From: Bacteroidetes bacterium UBA2322 | GTDB lineage: Bacteria; Bacteroidota; Bacteroidia; Chitinophagales; UBA2359 | Direction of reading: 5' to 3' | Assembly (NCBI GenBank): GCA_002345145.1 | Contig: DDVC01000075.1 | Coordinates: 1-38,257, forward strand | Length of the DNA: 38,257 nucleotides | Shown: in pieces, positions 1 through 8,766 of the stretch | Layout: each line of letters opens with the position of its first letter | Position numbering within the stretch: position 1 is the first letter of the stretch | Notes under the pieces: generated by a model | Told to the model about the DNA's origin: nothing | Seen by the model: only the letters and a program-made list of their open reading frames with translations | The model's database searches: none | Made by a program: the position numbers and the translations under genes

Positions 1-1331
1 GCTATGATAACCGCCCTTGAAAGCCTTAACCGGTGGCAGTGTAATATCATAACCAACATAGCGGCATAAAACGGCAAACACGGTATTTTGTAACGCGCTA
101 ATGCCCCAAAATTGTAACTGCTAAAACCTACCGAAAAAGCAAATATCATGGTAAAAATAAAACACAACAAAATTTCGGGACGACCAAAAATATACCCGAA
201 AAACCGGCGCAAACCCACAACAAACAACACATAAAGGGTAAACAGCAGCATAAAAGCGCTTTCAAGGGCGGTTATCATAGCTACCGGGTTTCGGGCTTCA
301 AACAGGTATGGGCGAAACAGCGTTACATTTACCGCCGCCGGAAACTTGCTCAATATGCCCAGTGGGGTAAACGTTACTTCGCCAAGGCTGTAACCCGTTT
401 GACCGCGCTCCTCTGCCAAAAAACTATGCCACGACTGAAACCCGATAGCCATTTTTACAAACTGCTGAAAAAATTTATCAACCAGCGTACTCAGCGCCCC
501 GCTTTGTGTGTAACTGTATGCTCCCAGCGCCACCATGCTCAATATCACAATAAAAGTCTTCAGCCTCACATCGGTTAAAGAGCCAAGGTTGTAGCCCAAT
601 ATCCAAAAAGTAGCGGCAGGCAAAAAACCCAGTAAAATATAGGCTTTCAGTACCGAAATAAGATACACGCTTACCCATATAATACAACCCGATAACAAAA
701 AATGCCGCTTTTGGATAAATAACTGATGCAACGCCCACAGCAGCCAGCCCAAACTGCTCAGCGCTATGGTATCTTTTAAAATGCCCGAACCCCAAAATAC
801 TACCGAGGGCAAGGCAAAAACGGCATAACCAAGCGGCTTGTATAACGCCGGATACCAATGGGTAAATACTCTATACATTGCCCATGCCCCGCTAAACGAA
901 AAAGCAGCAAAATATACCGATGTTGCCCAAAAACTATTGCCGCTAAGTAACCCAATAAGGGCGGTAATGCGCACCACCATAAACGTATTTTCTTTGGCAT
1001 AAAAAGGCAATTGATTAGTTAGGGCAATGGTTTTGCTGTTAATGGTGCCGGCAGCCGCGCTCCAAACTTGCCATACTAAATTGGGTTGCTCAAAAAAACG
1101 GTTATACAAAATGGTGCCAAAATCAAAATAGGCGGTTGTATCGCCGCCGCCGTAGTAAAACTTATAAATGGCACAAAACCCCAACACCCCTGCTATTTTT
1201 AGCAACAAACCGGGCATAAAAAAACGGGCATAGGGCTCGCCATTGCGGTAATACAAGTGGCGTATGGTTAAACCCACGCCTATTACCACCATTAACGACA
1301 GCGGAAGTAAAATTACATCTTTAAGTTCCAA
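1..1331 (-). CDS. Partial multispanning membrane protein (glycosyltransferase-like), runs off window
   Basis: An open frame on the minus strand runs without a stop from about 1331 to the window edge, giving about 443 residues of an unfinished protein. It is rich in hydrophobic helices and short polar loops, as in large undecaprenyl-sugar-dependent glycosyltransferases or related Bacteroidota polytopic proteins of unknown role. No catalytic motif is clear enough to name a family. The first in-frame start after the TAG stop is TTG at 1331 (MELKDVILLPLS), preceded by AGGT; the first ATG is at 1292. I prefer TTG because the segment before the ATG reads as a natural N-terminus. A TAnnTTTG box lies about 90 nt upstream. 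The last 24 bases (24-1) are an inverted copy of 281-258, so the terminal residues may be an assembly artefact. Confidence 0.7.
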   Translation of the reverse strand, partial: MELKDVILLPLSLMVVIGVGLTIRHLYYRNGEPYARFFMPGLLLKIAGVLGFCAIYKFYYGGGDTTAYFDFGTILYNRFFEQPNLVWQVWSAAAGTINSKTIALTNQLPFYAKENTFMVVRITALIGLLSGNSFWATSVYFAAFSFSGAWAMYRVFTHWYPALYKPLGYAVFALPSVVFWGSGILKDTIALSSLGWLLWALHQLFIQKRHFLLSGCIIWVSVYLISVLKAYILLGFLPAATFWILGYNLGSLTDVRLKTFIVILSMVALGAYSYTQSGALSTLVDKFFQQFVKMAIGFQSWHSFLAEERGQTGYSLGEVTFTPLGILSKFPAAVNVTLFRPYLFEARNPVAMITALESAFMLLFTLYVLFVVGLRRFFGYIFGRPEILLCFIFTMIFAFSVGFSSYNFGALARYKIPCLPFYAAMLVMILHCHRLRLSRAVII

Positions 1332-1419
1332 AATTACCTATTTTTACGGGTTGGGCTGCCATGCCAAGTTTACCCTTGTTTGTTTGGTCTGCCAAGGAGT
1401 TGAGCAAGGTAATACCGTG

Positions 1420-1427
1420 CAAAATTA
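1420..1427 (-). promoter_or_regulatory. Candidate Bacteroidota -7 box for the membrane protein
   Basis: On the minus strand this reads TAATTTTG, matching TAnnTTTG. It is about 90 nt upstream of the TTG start at 1331. No good TTTG -33 element is seen at the right distance, so this is a weak call. Confidence 0.35.
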
Positions 1428-1506
1428 AGCATAAATGACTGAAACCGGTTAGGCTGCATAGGTAAAACAACTTTTGCGGCAAACCTTTGGGTACACAAAT
1501 ACGCCT

Positions 1507-2845
1507 TTAGCCCTGTTGTTGCCCACTGCTTTTGTTGGGTGCGGCATACCGTTTTAAAAACCGCACCATAAGCGCCCAGCCCAATAGTACACATAAAGAA
1601 GCGGCAATGAGCGGAAGCCTTACATCAATAGTATCTATAAACCCCGATACCACCGGTGGCAGCGCAAGCCCTACCGATAATACCGATTGGTTAATGCCCA
1701 GCATTTTACCCTGTGCGCCCGCCTCGGCATTTTGCGATACCACCGAAGTAGTATTGGGCGCCGATGTGCCCTGAAACAAAGCAATAAACGGCGTAACCAA
1801 ATAAATTTGCCAACCATACTGCGGCAACAACATGCAAAACAACGCTGCCGATAAACCCAGCAAACTATACCGCACTATCTGCTGCGATTTGAACCGCACT
1901 GCCAACTGCCTTACCACCGTGCCTTGTACTGTGGCTATACACAAGCCCACAAAAGCAAAATAATTGCCTATATCTGCCTGCGTATAGGCAAACTGCTTTA
2001 TTAAAAACACCTGAAAAAACTGTGTGTAAAAACTAAAACCAAGGTTGTAAAACAATACTGCCCCAAACAACAACCGCAATCGGGGCTCTAAAAATGCCTG
2101 TTGCAGGTTTACCAATCCGGTAAGCGTATTAATGGGTTTACCCGGCCGGGGGTGGCTAAGCGTTTCGGTAAAATTGCGCCACACTAAGCCTATATTAACC
2201 AAACACAACAGCGCTGCAAACAAAAACGGCGTATCAAAACCAAACCAACTGACCAAAGTAGGGTCAGACAATTTGCCGCCAATAAACGGACCTATAATAA
2301 ACCCGATGCCAAAAGCCATACCTATCAGCCCAAAATTTCGGGCTTTTGAAGAATCATCGCTAATATCGGCAATGGCAGATTGAACAATAGAGATATTGCC
2401 GCCGGTAAAGCCATCTAAAATACGGCTCACAAACAGCAGTATAATGCTCTGCTCATAAATGCCCAGCGCAAACAGCAAATATCCCGCCATAGACCCCACC
2501 AGCGACAAGAGCAACAACCGCCGCCTTCCGTAGCGGTCGGCAAGGGCACCCAAAATAGGACCACCAAAAAAACGAGGCAACCGGATAAGCGGCAATCAAA
2601 AAACCCAGCAGTATGGTGCGAAAGGTTTCGGTATATTCGGGCGGTAACATGCCCGATTGGGGGTTTATGAGCAAGGGCGCTGTTACAGGCACCACTATGC
2701 CCACCCCTATAAGGTCTAACAGTACCGTAAAAAAAATAGTACCTAACGATAGCGTTTTGGCAGAAGCATTTGTTTTCAAAGCCCGATAATTGCAGATGAG
2801 ATGAGTAAACAGGCAGCCCGATTGAGGGGAAGTGGCATGGGGCAT
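1507..2845 (-). CDS. MFS transporter, frameshifted
   Basis: Two overlapping minus-strand frames together make one 12-helix major facilitator protein. The N-terminal part (from 2845) carries TM1 (SLGTIFFTVLLDLIGVGIVV) and TM2. The C-terminal part (to 1507) carries motif A of the TM2-TM3 loop (GALADRYGRRR) and the remaining helices. They join at a run of seven T (minus strand) at 2566-2572; six T would give one continuous frame through SFFGGPILGALADRYGRRR. The 2845 start gives about 445 residues and an odd hydrophilic leader. TTG at 2779 (MKTNASAKTLSLG) gives about 423, closer to the usual MFS length. The substrate is unknown; the motif layout resembles multidrug or tetracycline-type exporters. 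The frameshift may be a sequencing or assembly homopolymer error or a real inactivation. Confidence 0.8.
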
Positions 2846-2911
2846 TCTACCCTTTACATCGGGGATACCTTTGTTTTACTTGGCCTGCCCCACAATTGCC
2901 GTTCTAAAAAC

Positions 2912-2957
2912 CCCAAAAAAACAAAAGCCTTGCAACAACAAGGTGTATGCAAGGCTT
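2912..2957 (-). terminator. Rho-independent terminator after tRNA-Asn
   Basis: A perfect 10-bp stem, AAGCCTTGCA (2925-2934) with TGCAAGGCTT (2948-2957), has a 13-nt loop. On the minus strand it is followed by a T-rich tract (TTTTGTTTTTTT). It lies just downstream of the minus-strand tRNA. The other side is also fairly T-rich, so it may work in both directions. Confidence 0.75.
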
Positions 2958-2968
2958 GTTTGCTTTTG

Positions 2969-3042
2969 CGCCCCCTCTTGGACTTGAACCAAGGACACAC
3001 GGATTAACAGTCCGTTGCTCTAACCGACTGAGCTAAGGAGGC
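2969..3042 (-). tRNA. tRNA-Asn(GTT)
   Basis: The minus strand folds into a full cloverleaf of 74 nt including the discriminator base. The acceptor stem GCCTCCT pairs with AGGGGGC (one T-G pair). The D-arm contains AGCTCAGTCGGTTAGAGC. The anticodon stem ACGGA/TCCGT holds loop CTGTTAA with anticodon GTT, and the T-arm contains GGTTCAAGTCC. CCA is not encoded. A phylum-type promoter lies upstream and a terminator downstream, so it is transcribed alone. Confidence 0.97.
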
Positions 3043-3059
3043 TTTTTTGAAAGCGAGTG

Positions 3060-3090
3060 CAAAGATAAATCGGGCTTTTGTTTTTGCCAA
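3060..3090 (-). promoter_or_regulatory. Promoter of tRNA-Asn
   Basis: On the minus strand, TATCTTTG (3067-3060) matches the Bacteroidota -7 consensus TAnnTTTG. TTG at 3090-3088 is 20 nt upstream and fits the -33 element. The -7 box ends about 18 nt before the tRNA 5' end. Confidence 0.65.
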
Positions 3091-3238
3091 GTTTTCACCC
3101 CAATTTTTTTTGTTTTTTTCTAAAAAACTCATCGGGCACATTATTAGCGGGTCAGTTTATAGCCTGTGTCAATTATTTGTGCCAAATTTGCACAAAATTT
3201 CGGCGCAGTATTGCCCACGCATAAAATTTTGGTAAATT

Positions 3239-4165
3239 ATGAGTTTATTAGTGGTTGGTTCTATGGCTTTTGATGCTATTGAAACCCCTTTTGGCAAGAC
3301 CGATAAAATTATAGGTGGGGCGGCTACCTATATCAGTTTGGCAGCTTCTTATTTTTGTTCCGATATAAGATTGGTATCAGTGGTGGGCGGCGATTTTCCG
3401 CAAGATTTCATTGCAAATATGCAAGAGCGCGGCTGCCGCACCGAAGGCTTACAAGTGCGCCAATCGGAAAAAAGTTTTTTCTGGTCGGGCAAGTATCATT
3501 TAGACATGAACAGCCGCGATACCCTGCTTACCGAACTGAACGTATTAGCCGATTTTGACCCCGTAATACCCGATAGCTACCAAAGTCCCGATTACGTTAT
3601 GTTGGGCAACCTTACCCCCACCGTGCAGCGTTTGGTAATAGAGCGGTTAAAAAAACGCCCTAAACTAATAGCCATGGATACCATGAATTTTTGGATGGAT
3701 ACCGCCATGGATGAGCTGCGCAAAACCTTGGCATTAACCGATGTGCTGATTATAAATGACGAGGAGGCGCGGCAGCTATCGGGCAATTACTCCTTAGTAA
3801 AAGGCGCGCGTACAATACTGGCAATGGGTCCTAAGTATTTGGTCATTAAAAAAGGTGAACACGGCGCACTGCTGTTTCACCAAAACCGCGTATTTTTTGC
3901 GCCTGCTCTGCCATTAGAAGATGTTTTTGACCCCACCGGCGCAGGCGATACCTTTGCCGGCGGATTTATGGGTTATATTGCTAAATCGGGCTATCATAGT
4001 TTTGACAACCTTAAACGAGGCATTATTTACGGTTCGGCTATGGCTTCGTTTTGTGTAGAAAAATTTGGCGCTGAGCGCCTGCTGCAATTAGACCGCACCC
4101 TCATAGACCACCGCATACAGGAATTTGTTGATTTGGTGCAGTTTGATATTGAAATTACCGATTAA
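3239..4165 (+). CDS. PfkB-family carbohydrate kinase
   Basis: This 308-residue protein is a ribokinase/PfkB-type sugar or nucleoside kinase, which moves the ATP gamma-phosphate to a hydroxyl of a small substrate in the cytoplasm. The C-terminal signature DPTGAGDTFAGGF begins near residue 231; its GAGD holds the anion hole and the catalytic Asp (about residue 237). The N-terminal GG of KIIGGAATY is the usual substrate-side glycine pair. Length is typical. The substrate cannot be read from sequence; homologues in this phylum are usually called only sugar kinase. It starts with ATG and is followed after 15 nt by dut, suggesting co-transcription. Confidence 0.9.
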   Translation: MSLLVVGSMAFDAIETPFGKTDKIIGGAATYISLAASYFCSDIRLVSVVGGDFPQDFIANMQERGCRTEGLQVRQSEKSFFWSGKYHLDMNSRDTLLTELNVLADFDPVIPDSYQSPDYVMLGNLTPTVQRLVIERLKKRPKLIAMDTMNFWMDTAMDELRKTLALTDVLIINDEEARQLSGNYSLVKGARTILAMGPKYLVIKKGEHGALLFHQNRVFFAPALPLEDVFDPTGAGDTFAGGFMGYIAKSGYHSFDNLKRGIIYGSAMASFCVEKFGAERLLQLDRTLIDHRIQEFVDLVQFDIEITD

Positions 4166-4180
4166 CTTACTCACCCCGCC

Positions 4181-4621
4181 ATGCCCCTGCACGTAAAAAT
4201 CATTAACCGCTCAAACAACCCCTTGCCAGCCTACGCCACACCCGATGCGGCAGGTATGGATATACACGCTTTTTTACCCCAGCCCATTGCCCTTGCCCCG
4301 TTTGAACGCACGCTTATTCCTACCGGCTTATACATAGAACTACCCAAAGGCTACGAAGCCCAACTCCGCGCCCGAAGTGGTAATGCCCTCAAAAAAGGGC
4401 TTATTTTACCCAATGCCCCCGCCACCATTGATGCCGATTACCGCGGCGAAATAGGCGTTATTATTGCCAATATATCCAACACAGAACAAACCATTTTGCC
4501 CGGCGAGCGTATTGCCCAAATGGTTATTGCCAAACACGAACACGTAAACTGGTTGCCCACAGAAATCCTTGCCTCCACCGAGCGCGGCGAAGGCGGTTTT
4601 GGCAGCACAGGGGAGAAGTGA
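4181..4621 (+). CDS. dut: dUTP diphosphatase
   Basis: The 146-residue trimeric dUTPase hydrolyses dUTP to dUMP and pyrophosphate, keeping uracil out of DNA and feeding dTMP synthesis. All five family motifs are visible in order: AGMDIHA (24-30), RSGNALKKG (about 65-73), TIDADYRGE (about 82-90, with the catalytic Asp and the deoxyuridine-recognising Tyr), GERIAQMV (about 108-115) and the C-terminal P-loop-like RGEGGFGSTG (about 134-143). Length is normal and no motif is damaged. It lies 15 nt after the PfkB kinase. A position between this kinase and a nucleotidyltransferase/TPR/DUF4292/EnvC set recurs in Bacteroidota genomes. Confidence 0.97.
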   Translation: MPLHVKIINRSNNPLPAYATPDAAGMDIHAFLPQPIALAPFERTLIPTGLYIELPKGYEAQLRARSGNALKKGLILPNAPATIDADYRGEIGVIIANISNTEQTILPGERIAQMVIAKHEHVNWLPTEILASTERGEGGFGSTGEK

Positions 4622-4760
4622 AAAACGAAAAGTGAAAAGTGAATGGTGAAAATGGCAAATGGTATCGGGTAGTGGGCAATCAGTAGTGAGTACTAAACCC
4701 ATTCGTAACTCGTAATTGATAATTCGTAATTCATAACTAACAACTAACAACTCATAAAGC
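4622..4760 (+). repeat. Intergenic degenerate direct repeats (GTAAYTCGTAATT type)
   Basis: The spacer between dut and the nucleotidyltransferase is low-complexity. It has AAAAGTGAAAAGTGAATGG-like units, then several variants of TCGTAATT and TAACAACTAACAACTC. Positions 4690-4716 match 32867-32893 at 24 of 27 bases, so this is a dispersed intergenic motif rather than decayed coding DNA. No stable terminator is seen, so dut and the next gene may still be co-transcribed. Confidence 0.55.
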
Positions 4761-5768
4761 ATGAACATCATCATACCCATGGCAGGCAGAGGCACGCGTT
4801 TGCGCCCTCACACTCTCACTATTCCTAAGCCGCTCATACCCATAGCGGGCAAGCCCATAGTGCAGCGGTTAGTAGAAGACATTGTTGAAATGTGCGGACA
4901 AGCCGTGCAAAACATCGGTTTTATTGTAGGTGATTTTGGTAAAGACGTAGAAAATTCCCTCTTAGACATTGCAGACCGCGCAGGCGCTAAAGGACATATT
5001 TTTTACCAAGACCAACCCCTTGGTACGGCACATGCCATATTATGCGCCCACAGCATTATGAGCGGCAATATCATTGTGGCTTTTGCCGATACCTTGTTTA
5101 GAGCACAGATAAAAATAGACCCCGCTGCCGATGGTATCATTTGGACACACCGGGTGGACGACCCCTCTAAGTTTGGGGTGGTAAAAATGAATACCCATAA
5201 CGTAATTACAGAGTTTGTAGAAAAACCCACCACCTTTGTATCGGATATGGCTATTATAGGCATTTACTACTTTAAAGACGGGCACTACCTGCGCAACGAA
5301 CTTCAGTATATCATAGACAATGATATTAAGGACAAAGGCGAGTACCAACTTACCTCTGCCCTTGAAAACATGAAACAAAAAGGCACACAGTTTGGCATAG
5401 CATCGGTAGAGGAGTGGCTCGATTGTGGTAATAAAACGGCTACCGTACATACTAACCAACGCTTTTTAGAGTTTGTGCAGCAACGGGGCGAAAGCCTTAC
5501 TGCCTCTACCGCACATTTACACAATGCCACCATTATAGAGCCTTGTTTTATTGGTAACAATGTGGTTATTAAAAACGCGGTGGTGGGACCACATGTTTCT
5601 GTTGGCGAGGGCACTAAAATTGAACATTCGGTCATAAAAAACAGCATTATCCAAAATCATACCACCATTAAAAACAAGGTAATAGCCAACTCCATGATAG
5701 GTAACCATGTACATATTACAGGACATGCCGAAGATATGAGCATGGGCGATTACTCTGTTGCAGATTAA
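4761..5768 (+). CDS. Sugar-phosphate nucleotidyltransferase with left-handed beta-helix tail
   Basis: This 335-residue protein has the NTP_transferase signature MAGRGTRLRP (7-16) and the lysine motif IPKPLIP (22-28). These bind NTP and sugar-1-phosphate to make an NDP-sugar for cell-envelope polysaccharide. After the Rossmann-like core, residues from about 245 show hexapeptide-like repeats (IIEPCFIGNNVVIKNAVVGP and on), a left-handed beta-helix as in long-form glucose-1-phosphate thymidylyltransferases and GlmU-like enzymes. The base and sugar are not determined. It precedes a TPR/DUF4292/EnvC set, a gene order often kept in Bacteroidota. Confidence 0.9.
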   Translation: MNIIIPMAGRGTRLRPHTLTIPKPLIPIAGKPIVQRLVEDIVEMCGQAVQNIGFIVGDFGKDVENSLLDIADRAGAKGHIFYQDQPLGTAHAILCAHSIMSGNIIVAFADTLFRAQIKIDPAADGIIWTHRVDDPSKFGVVKMNTHNVITEFVEKPTTFVSDMAIIGIYYFKDGHYLRNELQYIIDNDIKDKGEYQLTSALENMKQKGTQFGIASVEEWLDCGNKTATVHTNQRFLEFVQQRGESLTASTAHLHNATIIEPCFIGNNVVIKNAVVGPHVSVGEGTKIEHSVIKNSIIQNHTTIKNKVIANSMIGNHVHITGHAEDMSMGDYSVAD

Positions 5769-5937
5769 CATCGGGCAGTTTTGCTGCATCACTTCTCGGC
5801 TCTTTATTTATTATTGGTTTAGGATTTTTTAGCCCATTTTACCACACATTTGAACCCCTGTTTGCCTGTTATGTTAATTACACACACCTAAAAGGTGTTG
5901 TTTGCCGTTTATACTTCATTACTAACTACTCTTTTTG

Positions 5938-7734
5938 ATGAAACCCCATACCACCCCTTTTACAGGCAATTATTTGCCTTACCTTGCAGCAGCTCGTTTT
6001 GGGCTGCTGTTGTTTGCTTTGCTCATAGGTGTTGCCACCATGCCGGCACAAGCACAAAACAAAAAAGACAAAGGAAAAAAGGAAAAAACAGATAAAAACA
6101 AACTCTCCGAAGCAGAACTGCAACGAGTGCAAAAACTCTTTTTTGACGGCTTGCTTGCCAATATAAAAGGCAACCCGCAGGGCGCTATTGATGCCTTTAA
6201 ACAGTGCCTTACCATACAACCCAACCACGATGCCGCCATGTTTGAGCTGGCACGAATGTACTACGAAAAACAAGACCCCGAACAAACGCTGTTTTACGCC
6301 GAAAAAGCTGCCAATATTGACCCCCATAATAAATGGTACCAGGCTTTATATGCCGAAGCCCTATCAGTAAACAACCGATTTGTAGAAGCTGCCAAAGTAT
6401 ATGAACAACTTACCCTTAAATTTCCTGCCGAGTACGATTACTATTTTGACTGGGCTTATATGCTTATTCAAGCAAATAAATACGGCGATGCCATTAATGT
6501 GTATGATGCCTTAGAACTTAAATTGGGCGCATTAGAAGATATTAGCGTACAAAAACAAAAACTGTATCTTAGGCTGGGGCAGTTTGATAAGGCTGTTGCC
6601 GAGTTGCAAAAACTAAGCAATGCTAACCCCAATGAAGTGCGCTATGCACTTACCTTAGCAGAGCTTTACCAAGCAAACAATATGCCCGATAAAGCGCTGG
6701 AAGTGTATAATCAACTCCTCAAAACTTCGCCCGATAACCCATACGCCAACCTTGCCCTTGCCGACTATTACTCCCTTAAAGGCGACCAAACGCTTTACTT
6801 AGAATACCTTACAAAAGCGCTTCCCAACCCCGACCTTGCCGTGAACATTAAAGCGCAGCGCCTAAACCCCATGGTGGAAAGAAAAGCCCCTACCGATAAA
6901 GATAAAAACCTTGTTTTTAAAATGGTAGAAACAGTGCTGAAAGCCCACCCCGATGAGCCGCTGGCACATATACTTTATGCCGACCTGCTCTACACCTACG
7001 ACCAAAAAGAAAAATCGCTTGATGAGTTTACCAAAGCCTCGCAGTTAGATGGCAGCAGCTACGATGTTTGGAACCAAATGATGATGATTAACTACGAACT
7101 TAAAAATCATCTTGCCCTAAACCAACTTACTACTCAGGTTATTGAGCTGTTTCCTAACCAGCCTATGCCTTATTACTTTAATGGTATTGCCAACCAACAA
7201 CTTAAAAACTACGAAAAAGCGCTTAAAGCCCTAAAACAAGGTGTATTGGTGAGTGTAACCGATGAAAACCTCACCGCCCAAATGCACTCCTTAATGGGAA
7301 GCATATATAACGACACAAAAGAATACGATAAATCAGACAGCAACTTTGAAAAAGCCCTTAAGATTAGTCCAGATGATGCCCTCATTTTAAACAACTACAG
7401 TTATTTCTTGTCTGTAAGAGGCGATAACTTAGACAAAGCCGCCGAAATGTCGCTTAAATCCAATAAATTAGAACCAAACAACGCCTCTTTTGAAGATACC
7501 TATGCGTGGGTGCTTTACAAGCAGAAAAAATACACCGAAGCCCGCAAGTGGATAGAAAAAGCCCTAACCAACAACGGTAATAAAAACGCAACGCTATTGG
7601 AACACTACGGCGATATTTTGTTTCAGCTCAACGAAATAGATAAGGCAGTAGAAAACTGGAGAGCTGCTAAGGAAAACGGCAGCACATCAGAACTGCTGGA
7701 TAAAAAAATTAAAGACAAAAAACTGTATGAATAA
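5938..7734 (+). CDS. Exported tetratricopeptide-repeat protein
   Basis: The 598-residue protein has an N-terminal hydrophobic segment (FGLLLFALLIGVATMPAQAQ) that reads as a signal peptide ending in AQA, then a lysine-rich stretch (KKDKGKKEKTDKNK). From about residue 60 it is built of helical 34-residue TPR units, recognised by periodic A-x-Y and P-x-x-A positions such as NPQGAIDAFKQCL, NRFVEAAKVYEQL and EYDKSDSNFEKALKISPDDA. It is probably a periplasmic or outer-membrane scaffold; the partner is unknown. ATG at 5938 is chosen over an in-frame TTG one codon earlier. It sits between the nucleotidyltransferase and the DUF4292 lipoprotein, with a MITE now inserted after it. Confidence 0.88.
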   Translation: MKPHTTPFTGNYLPYLAAARFGLLLFALLIGVATMPAQAQNKKDKGKKEKTDKNKLSEAELQRVQKLFFDGLLANIKGNPQGAIDAFKQCLTIQPNHDAAMFELARMYYEKQDPEQTLFYAEKAANIDPHNKWYQALYAEALSVNNRFVEAAKVYEQLTLKFPAEYDYYFDWAYMLIQANKYGDAINVYDALELKLGALEDISVQKQKLYLRLGQFDKAVAELQKLSNANPNEVRYALTLAELYQANNMPDKALEVYNQLLKTSPDNPYANLALADYYSLKGDQTLYLEYLTKALPNPDLAVNIKAQRLNPMVERKAPTDKDKNLVFKMVETVLKAHPDEPLAHILYADLLYTYDQKEKSLDEFTKASQLDGSSYDVWNQMMMINYELKNHLALNQLTTQVIELFPNQPMPYYFNGIANQQLKNYEKALKALKQGVLVSVTDENLTAQMHSLMGSIYNDTKEYDKSDSNFEKALKISPDDALILNNYSYFLSVRGDNLDKAAEMSLKSNKLEPNNASFEDTYAWVLYKQKKYTEARKWIEKALTNNGNKNATLLEHYGDILFQLNEIDKAVENWRAAKENGSTSELLDKKIKDKKLYE

Positions 7735-7768
7735 ACAATAGTTGCTCTAAGAGTTAAAACTTAATCCC

Positions 7769-7922
7769 CTTACAGCGAAGCCGATTTACACTATTTTTCA
7801 GGAAAAACAGGCATTAAAACCCTAAAAATGCATCCAAAAACCTTGAAAAACCAACAATATAAACTCCCCCCTACTTTGAGGGGGGGCTGGGGGCGAGAAC
7901 AAATCGGCTCTGCCTTACAGCG
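7769..7922. mobile_element. MITE-like element, copy 1 (136 bp, 9-bp target duplication)
   Basis: The element spans 7778-7913 and is flanked by the direct repeat CTTACAGCG at 7769-7777 and 7914-7922. Its ends are inverted: AAGCCGATTT on the left, AAATCGGCTCTGC on the right. The interior (GGCATTAAAACCCTAAAAATG, then ACCTTGAAAAACC, ACAATATAAACTCCCCCC, GGGGGGGCTGGGGG) is nearly the same as the reverse complement of 25715-25864. The C-run and G-run form a GC hairpin. It codes for nothing credible. About 14 bp next to the left end are missing relative to copy 2. It lies between the TPR gene and the DUF4292 gene. Confidence 0.85.
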
Positions 7923-7965
7923 CCATGCCATCACCTCCACCCTTTTATACCCATTGCCCCACACC

Positions 7966-8766
7966 ATGAAAACCCAACGTTTTTTTTTATTCCTTTTGCT
8001 GCCCATTGCCTTAATAATTTTGCTGCCTGCTTGTTCTGCTTCCAAAAAAGCTAAAAAAACAACAGATATCGCCACCAAAACGCCCGAATTATCGGAAGCA
8101 TTTAAGTTAGAACAAAAAATTGCCGATAATGAACTAAACGCCCAATGGTTTAGCGCAAAGGCAAAAGTGGAGGCAGCAATGGGCAGCCAACAGCAATCTT
8201 TTGGCGCTGATATCAGGTTAAAAAAAGACTCGGTTATGTGGATGTCGGTTTATGCTACCATAGGGATAAAAATAGAGGTGGGTCGCGCCCTCATTACCCC
8301 CGATTCGGTAAAAGTTTTAGATAAGTTTAACAAACGCTACTATACAAAGAGCATCGGGTATTTGAAAGAATTGGTAGGGTATCCGCTCGATTTTGTTACC
8401 CTGCAACGCATAATACTGGGGCAAAAACTGCCCGCCGCTGCCCGGCAACCCCAAATTACCACACCCCAACAGGGCGAATTATGTCTTACCGATTTGCAAG
8501 ACAAATTGCACTATGCTGTTTTTGTAGAGCCTGCCGGTTATACCATTACCCGCATGTTGGTTGCCGATTCTATTAACCGCCGCCATTTAACGGTAGATAT
8601 GGGCAACTACCAACCTATTAACAATAAACCCTTTGCCCATACCCGCCGCGTAAATATGCGCTCACAGGAGGTGGTTAATGCTACTATAGAAATGAGCAAA
8701 GTGGAAATAAATAAACCACTCGATTTCCCTTTTTCAGTGTCTGACAGGTATGAGGTTATCCGATAA
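7966..8766 (+). CDS. DUF4292 family outer-membrane-associated lipoprotein
   Basis: This is a 266-residue lipoprotein. The start at 7966 gives a classic lipoprotein signal, MKTQRFFLFLLLPIALIILL then PAC, with lipidated Cys at 23. An upstream in-frame ATG at 7828 lies inside the MITE and adds a low-complexity leader, so I reject it. The mature part (WFSAKAKVEA, DIRLKKDSVMWMSV, VKVLDKFNKRYY) follows the DUF4292 pattern; these proteins are thought to have a LolA/LolB-like fold and may act in lipoprotein or lipid handling, which is family knowledge rather than proof here. Its end overlaps the envC-like gene by 17 nt, so the two are translationally coupled. Confidence 0.88.
   Translation: MKTQRFFLFLLLPIALIILLPACSASKKAKKTTDIATKTPELSEAFKLEQKIADNELNAQWFSAKAKVEAAMGSQQQSFGADIRLKKDSVMWMSVYATIGIKIEVGRALITPDSVKVLDKFNKRYYTKSIGYLKELVGYPLDFVTLQRIILGQKLPAAARQPQITTPQQGELCLTDLQDKLHYAVFVEPAGYTITRMLVADSINRRHLTVDMGNYQPINNKPFAHTRRVNMRSQEVVNATIEMSKVEINKPLDFPFSVSDRYEVIR

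Noticed and set aside
2866..2873. Plus-strand TACCTTTG box before the tRNA terminator, possible small RNA
   Set aside because: No -33 element, no plus-strand gene, and the hairpin is explained as the tRNA terminator.
3178..3194. Palindrome TGTGC...GCACA before the PfkB kinase gene
   Set aside because: The arms are only 5 bp and no second copy or known operator fits.
4690..4755. Short direct repeats as a CRISPR array
   Set aside because: Units are 7-14 bp and degenerate, with no regular spacers and no cas genes in the window.
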